From positions 272,126 through 336,125 of the forward strand of contig VXAA01001513.1 of NCBI GenBank assembly GCA_013399115.1: a DNA stretch of 64,000 bases, given 5' to 3'. Positions 1-12,763 of this stretch are shown piece after piece. The notes below the pieces were generated by a model. That model did not search any database and was not told where the DNA came from. It saw only the letters and a list, made by a program, of their open reading frames with translations. The stretch comes from Anseranas semipalmata. Taxonomy: Eukaryota > Chordata > Aves > Anseriformes > Anseranatidae. Made by a program: the position numbers and the translations under genes. Every line of letters starts with the position of its first letter. Position 1 is the first letter of the stretch.

Positions 1-2119
1 TCTTTAACCATGTATAGGCAGTAAGTCTGTTTTCCTGTGGAGACCCTGGCCTGAGAACCATAACAGATGCTGGGCTAGAAAGTATAAAATTAGGCCAGCT
101 TTCATTGTATGCCTACAAGCCATCCCCACATTATTTAGCTTTCTGCCATTCTCATTTAGCTCCATAAGTGGATTTAGCTGTAAATGATGAGTTCAAAGAG
201 AAGAAAATAAATATATGTATATTTTTTTTCTAAGGAGGCATTCATTTACTGTAGCTTGTGAACTGGCAAAATCCAGGCACTAACACACTCTATCTTCAAA
301 ACTGCTGGCTGAAAACCAGACTACAGGAGCAGTGTTTGTAATCAGCAATGGTTAGCATATTTGCATGACTTTGTGTTTATAATGTGCTACTGCTGCTTAC
401 TGCTAAACAAAACAGAAATATTAATTCAGTGCTGAGAATCAAAATGAGTTTGGAGAAAAATGCCAGGCTTGGCACAGAAAATCTAAAATTGTACAAGAAA
501 AGCATGTTGCTGTCTAGAACCTGAATTTTTAAATGGCATCGCTGTGGCTGCCAACCCATTCCTCTGCTTCCTGCCAACACACTGAAAGATTTTTCAAGGT
601 TTCTCTATGAGAACGCATCGCTTCGCCCTCAGAGGCTCTCTGCAATTTCTCTTCTATAGAGGGATCAAACTTCTGCCTCCCTGAATTTTTCCCCAGACTC
701 TACTCCTCTGCTTCCCTTACCTCTGCCAAGAGGCGAATCACCTCCTTGACATAAATTATCCGCTCTGCTAAGAGTCTTGGTAGCATGGGGGCAGAAATTT
801 AATTTGATCCTGCGGGTAGAAATCTTTACAATCTCTTTTTGGACTTTATCACTGTAGAAGTACTTCGGGCCTGGACGGACAAGTGAAAGCAGTGACTTAT
901 CACAGCTTAATAAATGTATCGCTGTCAGCCAGGCTCAAGTAATTACCCACCGCGTGTACTTCTCTGCCGCCTCAGCAGCAGGGCAGAGCCTGTTCAATCC
1001 ACACACCTGCACGATCACTTGCTAGGCTGCAGAAACACAGTGTTTTGCCATCATTTGTTCATATCCATTTTTGCTTTCTCTCCTGGGCATACAGTCCATG
1101 TGTTCCTCCACTTTTCAGCTCTGGAATTTGCTGCAAAAACACTCTCTCAGCAGTCCTAGAGTTTTGCTCCAATGTTTCATTTCTGTAGAGTGCTTTCTGT
1201 AGAGCATGGTTTTAACAGTCTCGAAACAAAGAGCGAGTCTATCCCAGACTGTGACTCTCCAGAAACATTGTTTTCACCTCTTACTCTTTTTTGACAGCAC
1301 TCCATATTTTCAGAGGCTCAGGATCTATTCAGTCCATTTGCAAGGAGGCCTTGAATCCATCTCTAAATACTAACTGGATTTCTTTCCCAAATCCCTGCTC
1401 TGGCTCAACCAGGAATTACAGATGCATTGTGGGTTACGGGGTGAGCATCTGTGACCCAGGAGGTCAGGCAAGATTTTCTTGAAGACTGACCTTTAATGAC
1501 TCTTTCAGTCAATCACAGCTAACGATGTTAATTTCCTCTGTGGCCAGCTCAAGCTCTCCAAACAGCTTTTTCTATTTTCCATATTTTGTGTTCACCTTAA
1601 AGATAAGCACAGTTGGTATGTAAAAAGCGTTGTTTATAACATCCCCAGATACACTTAGGTGTCTACGTTCATAGATAACAGAACTGGACATAATAGGAAG
1701 AGCAGAGTTGTTCACCAGGGATCTCTATTCTGAGATACATTTGTACTGCTTCTGATGAGGTAACTACAGCCCTTTCCCCACCGTTCCCAGCACTGGCAGG
1801 CCAATGCAATGTCATGTTTCGCCAGACTGCGCAGAAAAGGCACTGAAAGGAGAGCTCCAACTTGCTGCCTTCATTCCCAGGCTACAATGTGTGATCCAGA
1901 CCCTTCCTCGTGAAATGGTCAAGTTTCCTCTTCGAACTACCTATTTTGTATATCTACCCAGGATTCATTCTCTATTTTCTCCCCTGGCAGTAGAAATCTT
2001 CTCTCAGTGACCAGGTCAAAGTAGCCATGGCCAGTTTACCCAAATATTTTACCATGAAAAAAATTGCTCTTTATCTGAAGTGGCCCCTTCTCCTCCATGG
2101 TTTCCTACACCCAACCACC
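1..2119. other. Unique non-coding DNA, no gene seen
   Basis: No exon, RNA gene or repeat could be recognised. Frames on both strands are under about 85 codons and resemble no family I know. Between about 600 and 1000 the sequence is slightly richer in CpG than its surroundings, but not enough to call an island. The block ends at the antisense CR1 pieces that start near 2120. Confidence 0.6.
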
Positions 2120-2437
2120 AAGTCCCAGAATGGCTGAGGCTGGAGGCACCTCTGGAGATTGTCCTGTCCAACAACCTGGCTCAGAGCAGGGTCAACAAGA
2201 GCGAGTTTCTTGGGGCTGTGTTCAGTTGGGTCTTGAATATCTCTAAGGATGGAGGCCACACAGCATCTCTGAGCAACCTGTGCCAGTGTTTGACCACCCT
2301 CACATTTAATTTTTTTCCCTGTTTCAGTGGAATTTTCTGTATTTCAGTCTGTGCCTATTGCCTCTTGTATTGTCGTTGTGCACCAAGAAGAACCTGGCTT
2401 CATCTTTTTCATACGTGTATTTGTACACATCGATAAG
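2120..2437 (-). mobile_element. CR1 LINE 3' fragment, antisense, older copy
   Basis: Read on the minus strand this is the 3' part of a CR1 non-LTR retrotransposon. On the plus strand the order is the reverse of CR1: 'agaatggctgaggctgga', 'cctgtccaacaac', 'gagcagggtcaac', 'ttgaatatctc', 'caacctgtgccagtgtttga', then 'gtgcctattgcctcttgt' and 'acacatcgataagat'. All are familiar landmarks of avian CR1. It is clearly diverged and holds no intact reading frame. The octamer tail is worn away near 2120. CR1 copies move by target-primed reverse transcription and are normally 5' truncated. Here the truncated 5' side meets a second CR1 at about 2438. Confidence 0.85.
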
Positions 2438-2965
2438 ATCATAGAATCATAGAATCGAATCATAGGTTTGTGTTGGAAGGGACCTTAAAGCCCACCTGGT
2501 TCCAACCCCCTGCCTTGGGGAGGTTGCAGAGCAGGTTGCCCAGGGCCCCATCCAACCCGGCCAACACCTCCAGGGATGGGGCACCCACAGCTTCTCTGGG
2601 CAGCCTGTTCCATGGCCTCACCGCCCTCTGAGTGAAGAGTTTCCTCCTAACATCTAATCTAAATCTCCCCTCTTTTAGTTTAAAATCATTCCCCCTTGTC
2701 CTATCACTATCTGCCCATGTAAAAAGTCACTCTCCAACCTATTTATAAGCCCCCTTTATGTACTGAAAGGCCGCAATGAGGTCTTCCTGGAGCTCCTCTT
2801 CTCCAAGCCAAACAGCCACAGCTCTCTCAACCTCTCCTCATATGAGACATGCTCCAGTTGCTCAATCATCTTCAAGGCCCTTTGTGACCTATTAAGTCTC
2901 TAACATTCCTGTACTGGGCAGCCCAGAACTGGACCTAGCACCCCAGCTATGTCTCACCAGTGCTG
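2438..2965 (-). mobile_element. CR1 LINE 3' fragment, antisense, younger copy
   Basis: This is a well preserved antisense CR1. Its 3' end lies at 2438, where the repeated 'atcatagaatcatagaatc' is the reverse complement of the CR1 octamer tail. The usual landmarks follow: 'ggaagggaccttaaagc', 'ttccaaccccctgcc', 'cacctccagggatggggc', 'ctgggcagcctgttcca', 'aacatctaatctaaatctc', 'cttgtcctatcactatctgc' and 'gcagcccagaactggac'. The 5' truncation falls near 2965. The minus strand covers the C-terminal end of ORF2 and the 3' untranslated region, with no intact frame. It lies against an older CR1 of the same orientation with no spacer. Confidence 0.92.
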
Positions 2966-4625
2966 ACTATTATAAGTTTGGAAATGCACATAAATATATG
3001 TGTAGATTGTAAAAGGAGGCAACTTGATATTTTATGTTTTTGTGCTACTGATTGTTATATCACCAATCAAATTTCAGAGATCTTTAACAGGAAAAAGAGC
3101 AATTTGATTCTTTAATTTCTACTTTTGAGAAGATTATTAGACCTAACAAACTGTGTGTGTTTCAACCTTGTATTAATCTATTTAGTTATTGCTGAAGGCA
3201 AACACCTCTGCATTATGCTGCTCTCAAACCCACAGCAAAGGAGCACACCTTGCTCCAGTTCACCACACAGGTGCAGGAGACCAGATGACTGGTGTCTACG
3301 TGAGACATGAGAAACACAGAATGAAGCTGTGAAATAATACTGACAAGCATTAGTGCTACTGACAACAAACCAGCTGTCTCCCTGTTATGAAGCTTTATTT
3401 TGTACATCACAGGTGGGCCATGTTAAGGTTCATGATCTGACAGCTGGAAGTACAGTCTCTTGAGAAGATGCAGGAGGCCATGTGGTTTAGACAAAGCAAC
3501 AGAGCAACTTTTGCAAAGGAAAATTAGGTAGTTCAGAGCAGGTTAGTCTGAGGTGGATTTAGGGTCCTTTGAAGCAGGAAAGGAGTTAGCTGCAGAAATG
3601 GTTGTTGCTTTCTGATTTAGGGCAGACCATTAAATTGTAGCTAATGTGACAAAACTGGAAAAGGTGAGCAGCTGGAGGCAAAATGACCTGTTCACTGACA
3701 TGTAAACTTGAATAGTTATATACACCACTGTGAAGAATAGACAGCAATATGAAAGCACTGGTAGCAAGACCAGACCAGCCTATTGGCCTGACATTCTTGG
3801 GGTTTGTGAACATGGAGGTGGTTTATCCCGGTCCACGGAGATTCAGGTGCTCAAACTGCAACGTATTGGCAAACTCAGGGTGTTCCCATGTTCACCCATT
3901 CATGACCACGTTCAGGTCATCCCTTACAATCTTCCAGTCTCTACCCAAGTTGGTAACATCTCCACTTACCCCAGTAGCTGCTTATTTTCCTTGCTGATTC
4001 TCACATCTCTTTTATCTTTCCAAGAAAACTTGGAATCACACAGTGGCAACATTTCTTCTTCTTACTACTTTCTTCGATGTTGCCAGTGTGTTCAATCACA
4101 GGTAACTTCTGCTAATTCTTTCATGACAGCTACAGGCTACCTGGCCTACAAATTCTCACACTAAATATATCCCTTCCCTCTCTTGTGACAGTTTGTGTCA
4201 GAGGCAGATCTGTGCTCTAAAAATCAAGCTTCTGCATTTATTATCACCAGGCATTTTAAGCCAATCTTGCAGCAAAGTTCACATTGCATTGTGCAATGGG
4301 ATGAAGATTCCTCCATCCAATGGGATAAAGGGAGAAGGTCCTCAGCAGAGGGTCAGTGCTGTAGCACCTGTAACAACGGCTTGTACATGGCTGTATTATT
4401 TGAAGGGAAGGACATTTCTACCACCCAAGGATCCTAATAAAGGAGAGATACTCAAACAGGAACATCAGTGAAGAGGAAACAGCTGGGTCATTAAGGCCAA
4501 TCCCTGCAACCAGCCAGCTGTACCACAGACATCTTGCCTGGCAGGATGCCCCAGATGTCCTCTCGATGCAGCACTAAATTGTACAGAACAGCTCCAGCCA
4601 CTCTAACCTTTAAGATTATTTTATC

Positions 4626-4644
4626 AAAAAAAAAAAAAAAAAAA
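4626..4644. repeat. A19 homopolymer
   Basis: Uninterrupted run of 19 A. No LINE or processed transcript could be recognised just upstream, so nothing shows it to be a retroposition tail. Confidence 0.9.
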
Positions 4645-4972
4645 TCCTTATAAAGGACTATTGGCGAGACCAAGAGATATCACCAAAATCCTCTGGTACA
4701 GGGGAAACCTTGCAAATACTGTCAAAGCAAGGATGTTTTAAACACAGCTCCCAGGTGACAGACTTGGCTCCAGCTCTGCTCCATGAAAAAGCAACTGGGC
4801 AGCCCTGCAGGAGTAGTCAGCCTGGGTCTAAACCCACCTCTTCCAATTAACCCAGCCTTGGTCACAGGCGGAGCTCCAGAAATAGATGACCTATTCACAT
4901 TCCTCCCTCTTCATATGTCTAACTTCCAGTGCCAAAGTGACTTTTCCTGTAGTGATCACCATACTAGGTGAA

Positions 4973-4992
4973 AGCATCCTTCAGCATCCTTC
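4973..4992. repeat. Tandem duplication of a 10-bp unit
   Basis: The unit AGCATCCTTC occurs twice in succession and is followed by a partial third start (AGC). This is a small local duplication with no evident function. Confidence 0.85.
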
Positions 4993-6706
4993 AGCGCTGC
5001 AATATCTGCATCCTATGTATTGACTCTCTGCTCTGTGCACCTTTACTAGCAGAGAGCAACGCAGCAGCAGGGGCCCATGGTCCAAGTCAAACCTATCCAA
5101 TGTTACATCAACACCCCCAGCATCAGATGGCTGCTGCTGTGGTTTTATCTTTATTCTAAGGATTGTATATTTAAGCTGGGATTCAAATCCTCATGGAGTG
5201 CAAAACCATGTCAGCATCACTGCTCTGGTCTACACTGAGTGAAGATATATCTTTGACTCTTTATTGTAATGTAATCTTCAATATCTATTCCTTTTGTAGT
5301 AAAGCTTTCATTCTTTTTTTTTTTTTCATCTTATTCTGTTTTTAGTAGCAGAAACCTATTAGCAGAATGCCTTGCCATATGTAGCACAAGGGCTGGATAA
5401 CAGATTCAACACAGATACATTTTTTAATCAACTTTATGTAAGCCTAACAGATTGAAATACCACTTTTATTACAGTATTTAGTTTTCAGGATTCCCAAAAT
5501 AATTATTAAGAAGGTCTGTAATTTTACCATAAACCCCATAATTATTCCTTAGGGATGTCTGTTAGTATCTGAACATTTTTATAATTATTGAGAAGTAAAT
5601 ACTGAAATGTACCATATAAAGAAGACATAACTATTAAAATAACATAGTATGATGACTTCTATAGTAAGCCTAGCTCACATGCGGTGAGATAATACCTGCA
5701 ATCTAGATTTCTCTTAAATAAAACTTAAGAAATCAACATACATAAATGTTAGATAGAGTGTTTCCCTTTCCACCTTTCCCTCACTGAAGAGTTTTAATCA
5801 ACTTGCTGATATTTTCCAATCTGAATAGCTCAGGAAAATCTCATTCACGCTGGTTGTGAAGCATCATTGCAGAGACATAAAATGGATGCCTGGTAATAAG
5901 GTTCTCACCATCTATGACAATATTTTAAAGGCAAAGGCACTTTCTTGCTGGCAAAGTATGAATCGCACTGCAGTTATCTTCTCACAGTCCTGGAGAGCCA
6001 TGCAGACACCTTGATCTACCCAGATCACCCCTAACATTACACAGCCTGTTTTCAAACCTGTACCGAAGTAAAAAACTCCCTGAACCTCACATGGGCTGTG
6101 ACTTAAAATGCAAAGCAAAGGTGTGGAAAAAGAGAGAGTTGAAGCAGTCAGGAGCTTGTTTGTCCCTGGCTGCTCATCTGAGGTTTCAAAATTGCAGTCG
6201 TACCCTTTCCTTTTCGTGAATGAACACTTAGTTCTCTTTCTACCTCTCAGTATCTCTCACTGAGAATAATGTAGGATACGGATATAAGTGTAATCATCTG
6301 CATGAAAAATCACTGCAGCTCACCTCTGGTCAAGTTTCCTCACTGTTCAAAGAAAGTAATTTTTTAATTTGTTTATGACAGTGATCTATCAGAAGTGTAT
6401 GAGCTGTTAATGAATTCTTGTAAAAAAAAGGGGTTGCATTTTTGCTTCACTCTTCATCCACTGCACAGTAGTGATGAACTAAATACAATGTTCAAGAAAA
6501 ACACAATGCAATATCTCGCTTTCTTCTCCTTCAAAAGAACCAACACAGTTGTACAAAGTAAGAATTCCTAAAAAAGAGGTCAGTTTGTACTCTGTGAATA
6601 GAAAGCTGCTCATATATAGCACATTACACTGGACAGTAAGGGCTATTCATTTTATCAATGACCAGATCAAAGTGCCATATCCATCTGCTTTAAAAATATA
6701 ACAACC

Positions 6707-6740
6707 AAAATAAATAAAGAAATAAAGAAATAAATAAATG
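6707..6740. repeat. AAAT/AAAG microsatellite
   Basis: Short imperfect tetranucleotide tract alternating TAAA and GAAA units ('taaataaagaaataaag' and following). No element is recognisable beside it. Confidence 0.85.
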
Positions 6741-9700
6741 AAGTAGCATCATGTTCAATTGGATTAAATAAAATGTTTGTACAGTGACATACAGGATTGT
6801 CAGCATCAGTCCAAGCTTGGGTGAAAGGAACATTGATTGGACAAAGACACCCAAAAAGGCCACTGCAGTTATCTAGTTGCCTCCCCCAAGCAGAAATGGA
6901 GCCCCAAGCTGAAAACCTGTAAGAAAGGACTCAGAAAAATTCCCAAATAAGCAAGGTTCTTGTACCTCTAGCCTGGGATATTTTATTCTTCATTTTTTAA
7001 GAATCTTCTTTTAAGCCATTTCACCTAGCAGCTGCCATGGCTCCTGGAAGAAAATGGAAATGAGACTATTGCATGTAACCACATGGCAAACAAGAGGGTT
7101 GAGATCTAGTCCAGGAAATGTAGGATCAGGTGGATCCACCAGATAACACAGGAGAGAAAAATGTATCCACAAGACACTGTACTCCTGAAGACCTAAACAT
7201 GGTCTCAGTGCTCCTCAGTGTGTACCCATCAGAGTCATAAACCACAGGAAGCCAGAAGACTGCTGTTATATTTGGTCTCTTTGTTGCTGCACATCCCCTT
7301 TTTTCCCTCTAATCTAATCTAAAGAAAAAAAAAAAAAAAAAAGCATCTCCAGCATCCTTGTTTCAATTTTCACTCCCATGCTACCCACCTGGTCATGGCT
7401 TTTCACTTCTTTCTCACTTCATTCTCAGTTCTCTCCATGCATAGAGTTCAGTACCTGAGCACCAATATGGTTTATGGGTAGAGATAAAAAATAGATTTAA
7501 TCATGTCCATTAACTTCTCTAGAAACACACACTGACATACTCTATTAACTGTTCCTCTGCAGACATTTTTCATTTACAGCGTCTAATCCCTGATTCTAAG
7601 GCATTTAATTACTCTCACTTTGTTATAAGATCCTACTAAATCTCTTGACTTATGCAATGCACCATAAATAAGACCTTTTTTCCACATTGCCTGGTTACTT
7701 TACGATTGCACAAGTTTGTTGAAGACATATGCATAAATTTTTATTGGACTTAATAGTCCACTTCATACCTTTCTTGTGTACTGTTTTCCCCATGAATCAG
7801 AACTGGCAATCACTGTCCCAAGTATCACACAATGTAATTACCTACAATATTAGTCTCCATGAGTATTACTCTCTCTTTTTTCTTTTTTTCTTTTTTGCAC
7901 AGTCTTAATGTTATGAGTGTTCATACATGAGTTATTGGGATTATTTGCAAAATAGGATTAAGACTCGAGGCAAGATTTATTTGGAAAATTACTCATCAGT
8001 CTACCAAGGAAGAAGGTCAGGAACTTCATTAAAATAGATTAATGTAGAACAACTGTTATCTAGTAAGACTAGAAGCCTAGAGGACCTTCTTGCTTACTGC
8101 AGAAATACTCCTCTAACATGCATTATTTGTGAAAGCAACACAAGCTGCTTGAGAAACACTGCAGCCGCAGCCTGGAACATGACAGGAGATATATTCTCTT
8201 TAGCCACTACAGCCATTGATAAATTAGTTCTTGCTTGAAATTGGCATTCTGTCAGTAAGCTGAAGGGGACTGCAGCAAGTGCTACAATTAGTGCTCCCCA
8301 CGGAGCGAAGGCAATGACAGTGTGCCTGCCTGTGAAGCTGCTGAGAATTCCTGGGCTGGTTTATTATGCAGCCTTTACGGCTTATCCACTCCACTCCAGG
8401 CTCCAGGGAACAGCCTGGATAATAATTCTGTAACTTGAGTACTTAACCTGCTTGCTTAGTTTGCAAAGCCAAGTCTTCATAAAGGAGTGACTCATGGGGA
8501 GTCCCACTCAGAGACAGGTTGAGAAGCATACGTTGAGCGTTATGAGCAGAATTAGTATTGCGGTGATTTCATTTCTCCTTTTCTGCCTTCTGTTAACCAT
8601 TTCAGGCAGGTAACTCCCAACATCTGCTCTCCCATTCCCTGAAACTAACCAAATTTAAACAAAGCTAACAATAAAAAAACACAAGAGATCTGACAGAACA
8701 TTTGCACACATATGCACACATGGGATTTTACCATAGGTGGTCTCAAAAAAAGAGGCGTAGAGCTTTTAAAATGCAGGCAGACCTGAAATGGCTCTGCTAC
8801 ATTTGTGTTCCTGCAGTCCAATGGGTGACAAATTCTAGTGGGTAGTTGCAGCTTCTGGAATAGTATCTGCCTCTCTTCCTTGTCCTTGATGAGTGATACA
8901 GGCCACAGGCTGAAATTTGTTATAAAGATTTATTACCAAAAATCTTTCCTTCACACTACCTGTCTCTTCTTTTTCTAACTATTGAAATGGTGTTTTATTT
9001 TGAAGTACTAAATGTCACTAGGAAAAATGTAAAGACAGGCAAATAGAACTGTAATTTTATTAGTTTTGTAATTGTAATTATAAAAAAGGCAGGTATTGAC
9101 TGAGATTTATAATGTGAGATTAAGGCATGACCTACTTGAAAGGAGTAGAAATTCAGGTCTTTACCCAAGCCAGCACTTGTTTAGGACTAACTTTGGGATG
9201 ACTTGGGAAAGATTTAAGCTCACTTTGTGCTACAGCGAAGGAAGATTTATAAAAGACCAAGAGTCTGTTTCTAATAAGAAATGTCTGATAACTGTCATCA
9301 GGTGAATATGCTAAGATTTGAGAGGTGGTGACTTCTTCTGACTACTTTTTAGCTGGGTCAGAATGATCAAATACTTTTTCTCTTCCACAGCTCCATCTGT
9401 GTCCCTTTTTGGTCAGCATCTCCACCATACAGATCTCTGCATTTCTCACTGCTTCTCCTTAGGCAAAATTTGTTCCAAAGAATACAAACTGGAAATACAG
9501 ATGTAACTTCCAATGCATGTCATCTGAAGGAATAGGCTCCCTCCCGTTTTTAGAGGTAATCTGAATATAATCAAAATAATTTGATTTATCATACAAATGC
9601 TATATTAAAATATTGTTTGGATTCCCCGTCTTAAAAACAGGGCTGTCGCATTTTATTATGAAGCCTTTATTTAAATTTAAGCCCACAGAAATAGAAGAAC

Positions 9701-10129
9701 TCAGTCAGAAATGCTGTTAACAGCGCCACTGAACATTCACATATTTCTTGTATGCCAAGGCAGCACAGAAGGAGCACAAGTCAATTAAACTCTTCTTCCC
9801 CTTCCACTTTCCCAGTGTAACCCAAAGGTTATATTTTTACATTTTTTTGAAGAATTTTCATATGCTCAGAACACATTCAGTACGAGCACTGATCTCTCTC
9901 TGGAGGCTGCAGGCTTCGTTCACGCAGGGCACAGTTGAGGCTTTAACCCTTCATATCTGCACATGCAATATTTACAGCTGGTTTTTAGGCCATTATGTGG
10001 CTCAGGAAAAATACTGGTGCTGCCAGTGGTGTATGACATCTCACTCCAGTATGGCTGATACCAGTGCAGACCTATGCCTTGACTGTCCTTTCTGCATGAT
10101 GAGCAACAGCCTGTAGTGTTGTCAGCCAC
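6741..10129. other. Unique non-coding DNA, possible conserved block at 8140-8470
   Basis: No gene was recognised. An A18 run lies at 7325-7342. The stretch from about 8140 to 8470 has mixed composition, no simple repeats and several TAAT-type and E-box-like motifs. That is the texture of a conserved non-coding element, but conservation cannot be seen from one sequence. The block ends at the sense CR1 near 10130. Confidence 0.5.
7325..7342. repeat. A18 homopolymer
   Basis: Eighteen consecutive A after 'ctaatctaatctaaag'. No recognisable retroelement precedes it. Confidence 0.9.
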
Positions 10130-10440
10130 ATGATGGAAGGGCATAGAGAAGACAGAACCAGACTCTTCCCAGATGTGCACAGTAGAAGGATGAGGGAAAC
10201 AGCATAAATTGCAGCCTGGGGGGGTTACAATTAGGTATAAGGATTATTTTTTTCATTGTGATGGTCAAGAAAACTGGAACAGGGGCCTGAAGAGGTGAAG
10301 AAATATTTTGGAGATACTCAAGATTCAACTGGATATGTCCCTTAGCAACCAGATCTAATCAGGTCTGCTTTGAGAAGGGGTTGTGCCTGAGAACTCCAGA
10401 GATCCCTTCCAGCCTAAATTACTCTGTGATTCTATAAAAA
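10130..10440 (+). mobile_element. CR1 LINE 3' fragment, sense, diverged
   Basis: This is an old copy of the CR1 3' end in plus orientation. Landmarks in order are 'ggcatagagaagacagaacc', 'agactcttcccag', 'tggtcaagaaaactggaaca' (CR1: gtggtcaagcactggaaca), 'ggagatactcaagattcaac', 'cagatctaatcaggtctgct', 'ttgagaaggggttg', 'gatcccttccagcct' and the tail 'ctctgtgattctat'. The copy is 5' truncated near 10130 and its ORF2 remnant is full of stops and indels. The tail is one degraded octamer followed by A5. Confidence 0.85.
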
Positions 10441-12676
10441 CCATCACCACTGGAAACATGAGTTAGCTACTTGTGGAGGAGAATAAACTGATCAAATCCC
10501 TTAGTGGGTTTTTCAGGGTGCCTCAGGACTTAGACTTCGGGGAAACACAACCCAGGGGTTAGCTGTGAGCGTATTTAACATACGAAACAGCACCCAAATG
10601 AGCACATAGCAGCAACTCCTATCTGCATTTTATATAAAATCCTGATGCACTTGCAGAGGAAGCAGGAGATCCCAAAGGGAGTATTTACACTCTGCAAACA
10701 CTTGCAAAAGGATGAAGCTCACTAAGATAAGGTCCAACTCCCTCTCCCTGCCTCCTCACCTATCCCACTTTATCAAATCATTTTATGAAACAAGAAAAGG
10801 TAAAACCTTGCCATACACTTATGTACACCTCAGTAGGGTGTTGTTCTGAAAGGAGGAAAAAAAAAATTGAATATTCATAAAATAACATGAACATTCATAA
10901 CTTGATTTCTGCAGCCTATCGGATGTTATTTTAATCACTAAGGAGAAAGTGGTTTCCCTAACAACAGCTCCTTTCATTTGCCTTGTCCATGTGATGGCTG
11001 CAGAGATCTGTCCTTCTTGTTCTGACTAAGGATCCTGATTTTTCAATGAGATACTTTCCTCTCTCTTTTTGACATTAGTAGGATATATTATTTGAATGTA
11101 TTGTTTAATACAGTAGCAAATATAAGTGACAGATTTGGAGCAGGACTGTGTGTGCTTGGCAGTACAAAGAATTACACAGGAAAAGGAGATATCCCCAACC
11201 ACAAAGGAATTAAAATCTGAGCAATAATGTAATAATGCAGGTAAATGAAGCATACAAAATATTAAGATAATTTTGGTCAACATCATAAGCCAAGGTCCAT
11301 TTAAGCTTTTGCCTTATGGTCATGCAGTTTTGTAGATATTATAGCAAAGGCAAGGACTAAGGAGCATATGATGATTGAAGTCCTCCCTGCTCCTTATCCT
11401 TTGTTTATCTGGACCCTCTCTGCATGCTGGGTTTCCAAGTTCCTGACACAATCCAGTTGAAACTATTCAGTGCCCAATAGCCAAAATATCCCTGCTTCTT
11501 CTTTCAAACACTCTGCATCTTGTTCACAGAACTCCACAACCAAAACTTAGGCTTCTCTCTCTGTAAAATACCACTCTGGTGGAATTTGGGTATTGTCTGG
11601 GTGATGTGTCATGCAAGATACTCTAGAAAACGTACAGAGGACCCTGTCCATCAATGTGATGAGACTGGGGAACGCTCTACGTTACTGGTGACCTCTGAAT
11701 TACTGGTCAGTCCTGTTCAAGAATGACATATTTTTACCACTACAGAGGTGACCAACCAGTTGGAAAATCTGTTGGATGGTAGGACTCAACAGAATACTTC
11801 CACTGTCTTAATTAGGCCAATATTCAAAGCTGGTTAGATCAGAAATCATTCAAATTATTAAACCACCTGGTCCTTACTCTGGTCATGCTTAGAATTCCCT
11901 GGAACCAGACCAATCATACAAAATCCATCTATCCTGAAGTCATTGGATGTTGGGTCTGGCAAAATGAAAGGGCAATGCATTTTTTAATAAATTTATCCAG
12001 AAGGGGAAAAAGCAAAACAAAACAAAGAAACAGAAAACCAGAAGGGAATTGAATTATTTAAATTAAAGTAAAATGCTGAGACAAGAACTAATAGTGTTTG
12101 AACAGGCCAGAAGAACTTCTGGGCTAGAAATAACAAAATGCTTCAGCTTACTTCCTGGGGGAGTATCAGCATGTGTAGTAAGTCAGAGTGCTTGTAGTTA
12201 GACAATGAAGTTTGACAAGTTTTCTGAAAGAGATTATAACACACAGTTGCCCAAAAACTAAAGGGAAGGAGTGGAAGGACTAGATTTCTCTGCTAGTTTA
12301 GATCTGCTGTGTTCTATGTGTATCTGTTGAGTATAAGTGTAACTTAATGCACAATCCCCCTTTGCACAGTGCTTTCCTCTATGCCAGTGCAGTGCACTTA
12401 ATAAATTATAAATAACAGTAATAATTTCTGAGATTCCTGTTTCATTTTGCATTTATTTATTGGCTTTTCCCATAAGGACTGACTTGCTGGAGCTGGGAGA
12501 TAAGCTTGTTAGAAACCATAGCACAATACTTTGAACACATGATTTATGTGTTTTCAGGCCACTACTGGGTAATCAGCTTATTCTGGATTCCATCCAGCCA
12601 ACTTTGCTTGTACTTTAATCAGACCAGCTGTGATCCACCTGGACCACAGGTTTCTCAAAACTAGTCCTCGCACACT
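10441..12676. other. Unique non-coding DNA, no gene seen
   Basis: No exon or repeat family was recognised. Around 11900-12060 the sequence becomes A-rich with an 'aaagcaaaacaaaacaaag' stretch. The frame at 11026-11286 on the minus strand is hydrophobic and cysteine-rich but resembles nothing known to me. Confidence 0.55.
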
Positions 12677-12763
12677 GGGCCAGATTCTCAGAGGTTTAAA
12701 TTAACTTCCCACCACTGGCAACAACAGATTATTGCTGATTTACACCAGCTAAGCAATCTGTCC
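12677..12763. mobile_element. Possible ancient inverted-repeat element, MITE-like
   Basis: The left end 'gggccagattctcagaggt' and the right end 'accagctaagcaatctgtcc' are imperfect reverse complements. They enclose about 45 bp, with 'gctgatttacacc' next to the right arm. The ends resemble a short amniote repeat that I recall as gggccagat...atctggccc with a 'ggtgtaaatcagc' inner motif. No clear target-site duplication is visible. The assignment rests on the inverted ends and on memory of that repeat, so it is tentative. It could also be chance. Confidence 0.4.

Larger units (their letters stand above)
2966..6706. other. Unique non-coding DNA, no gene seen
   Basis: No gene or interspersed repeat was recognised. 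The longest frame (144 codons at 3730-4164, plus strand) has no recognisable motif and no supporting splice context, so it is taken as chance. The block holds an A19 tract at 4626-4644, a T13 run at 5314-5326 and a small 10-bp tandem duplication at 4973-4992. From about 5250 to 5720 it is strongly AT-rich. Confidence 0.55.

Noticed and set aside
3730..4164. 144-codon frame, plus strand
   Set aside because: No recognisable motif. An overlapping frame of similar length exists, and nothing suggests splice sites or a promoter.
4626..4644. A-tract considered as the tail of a processed pseudogene
   Set aside because: No recognisable coding sequence or polyadenylation context upstream and no flanking duplication seen. 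The same holds for the other A-runs.
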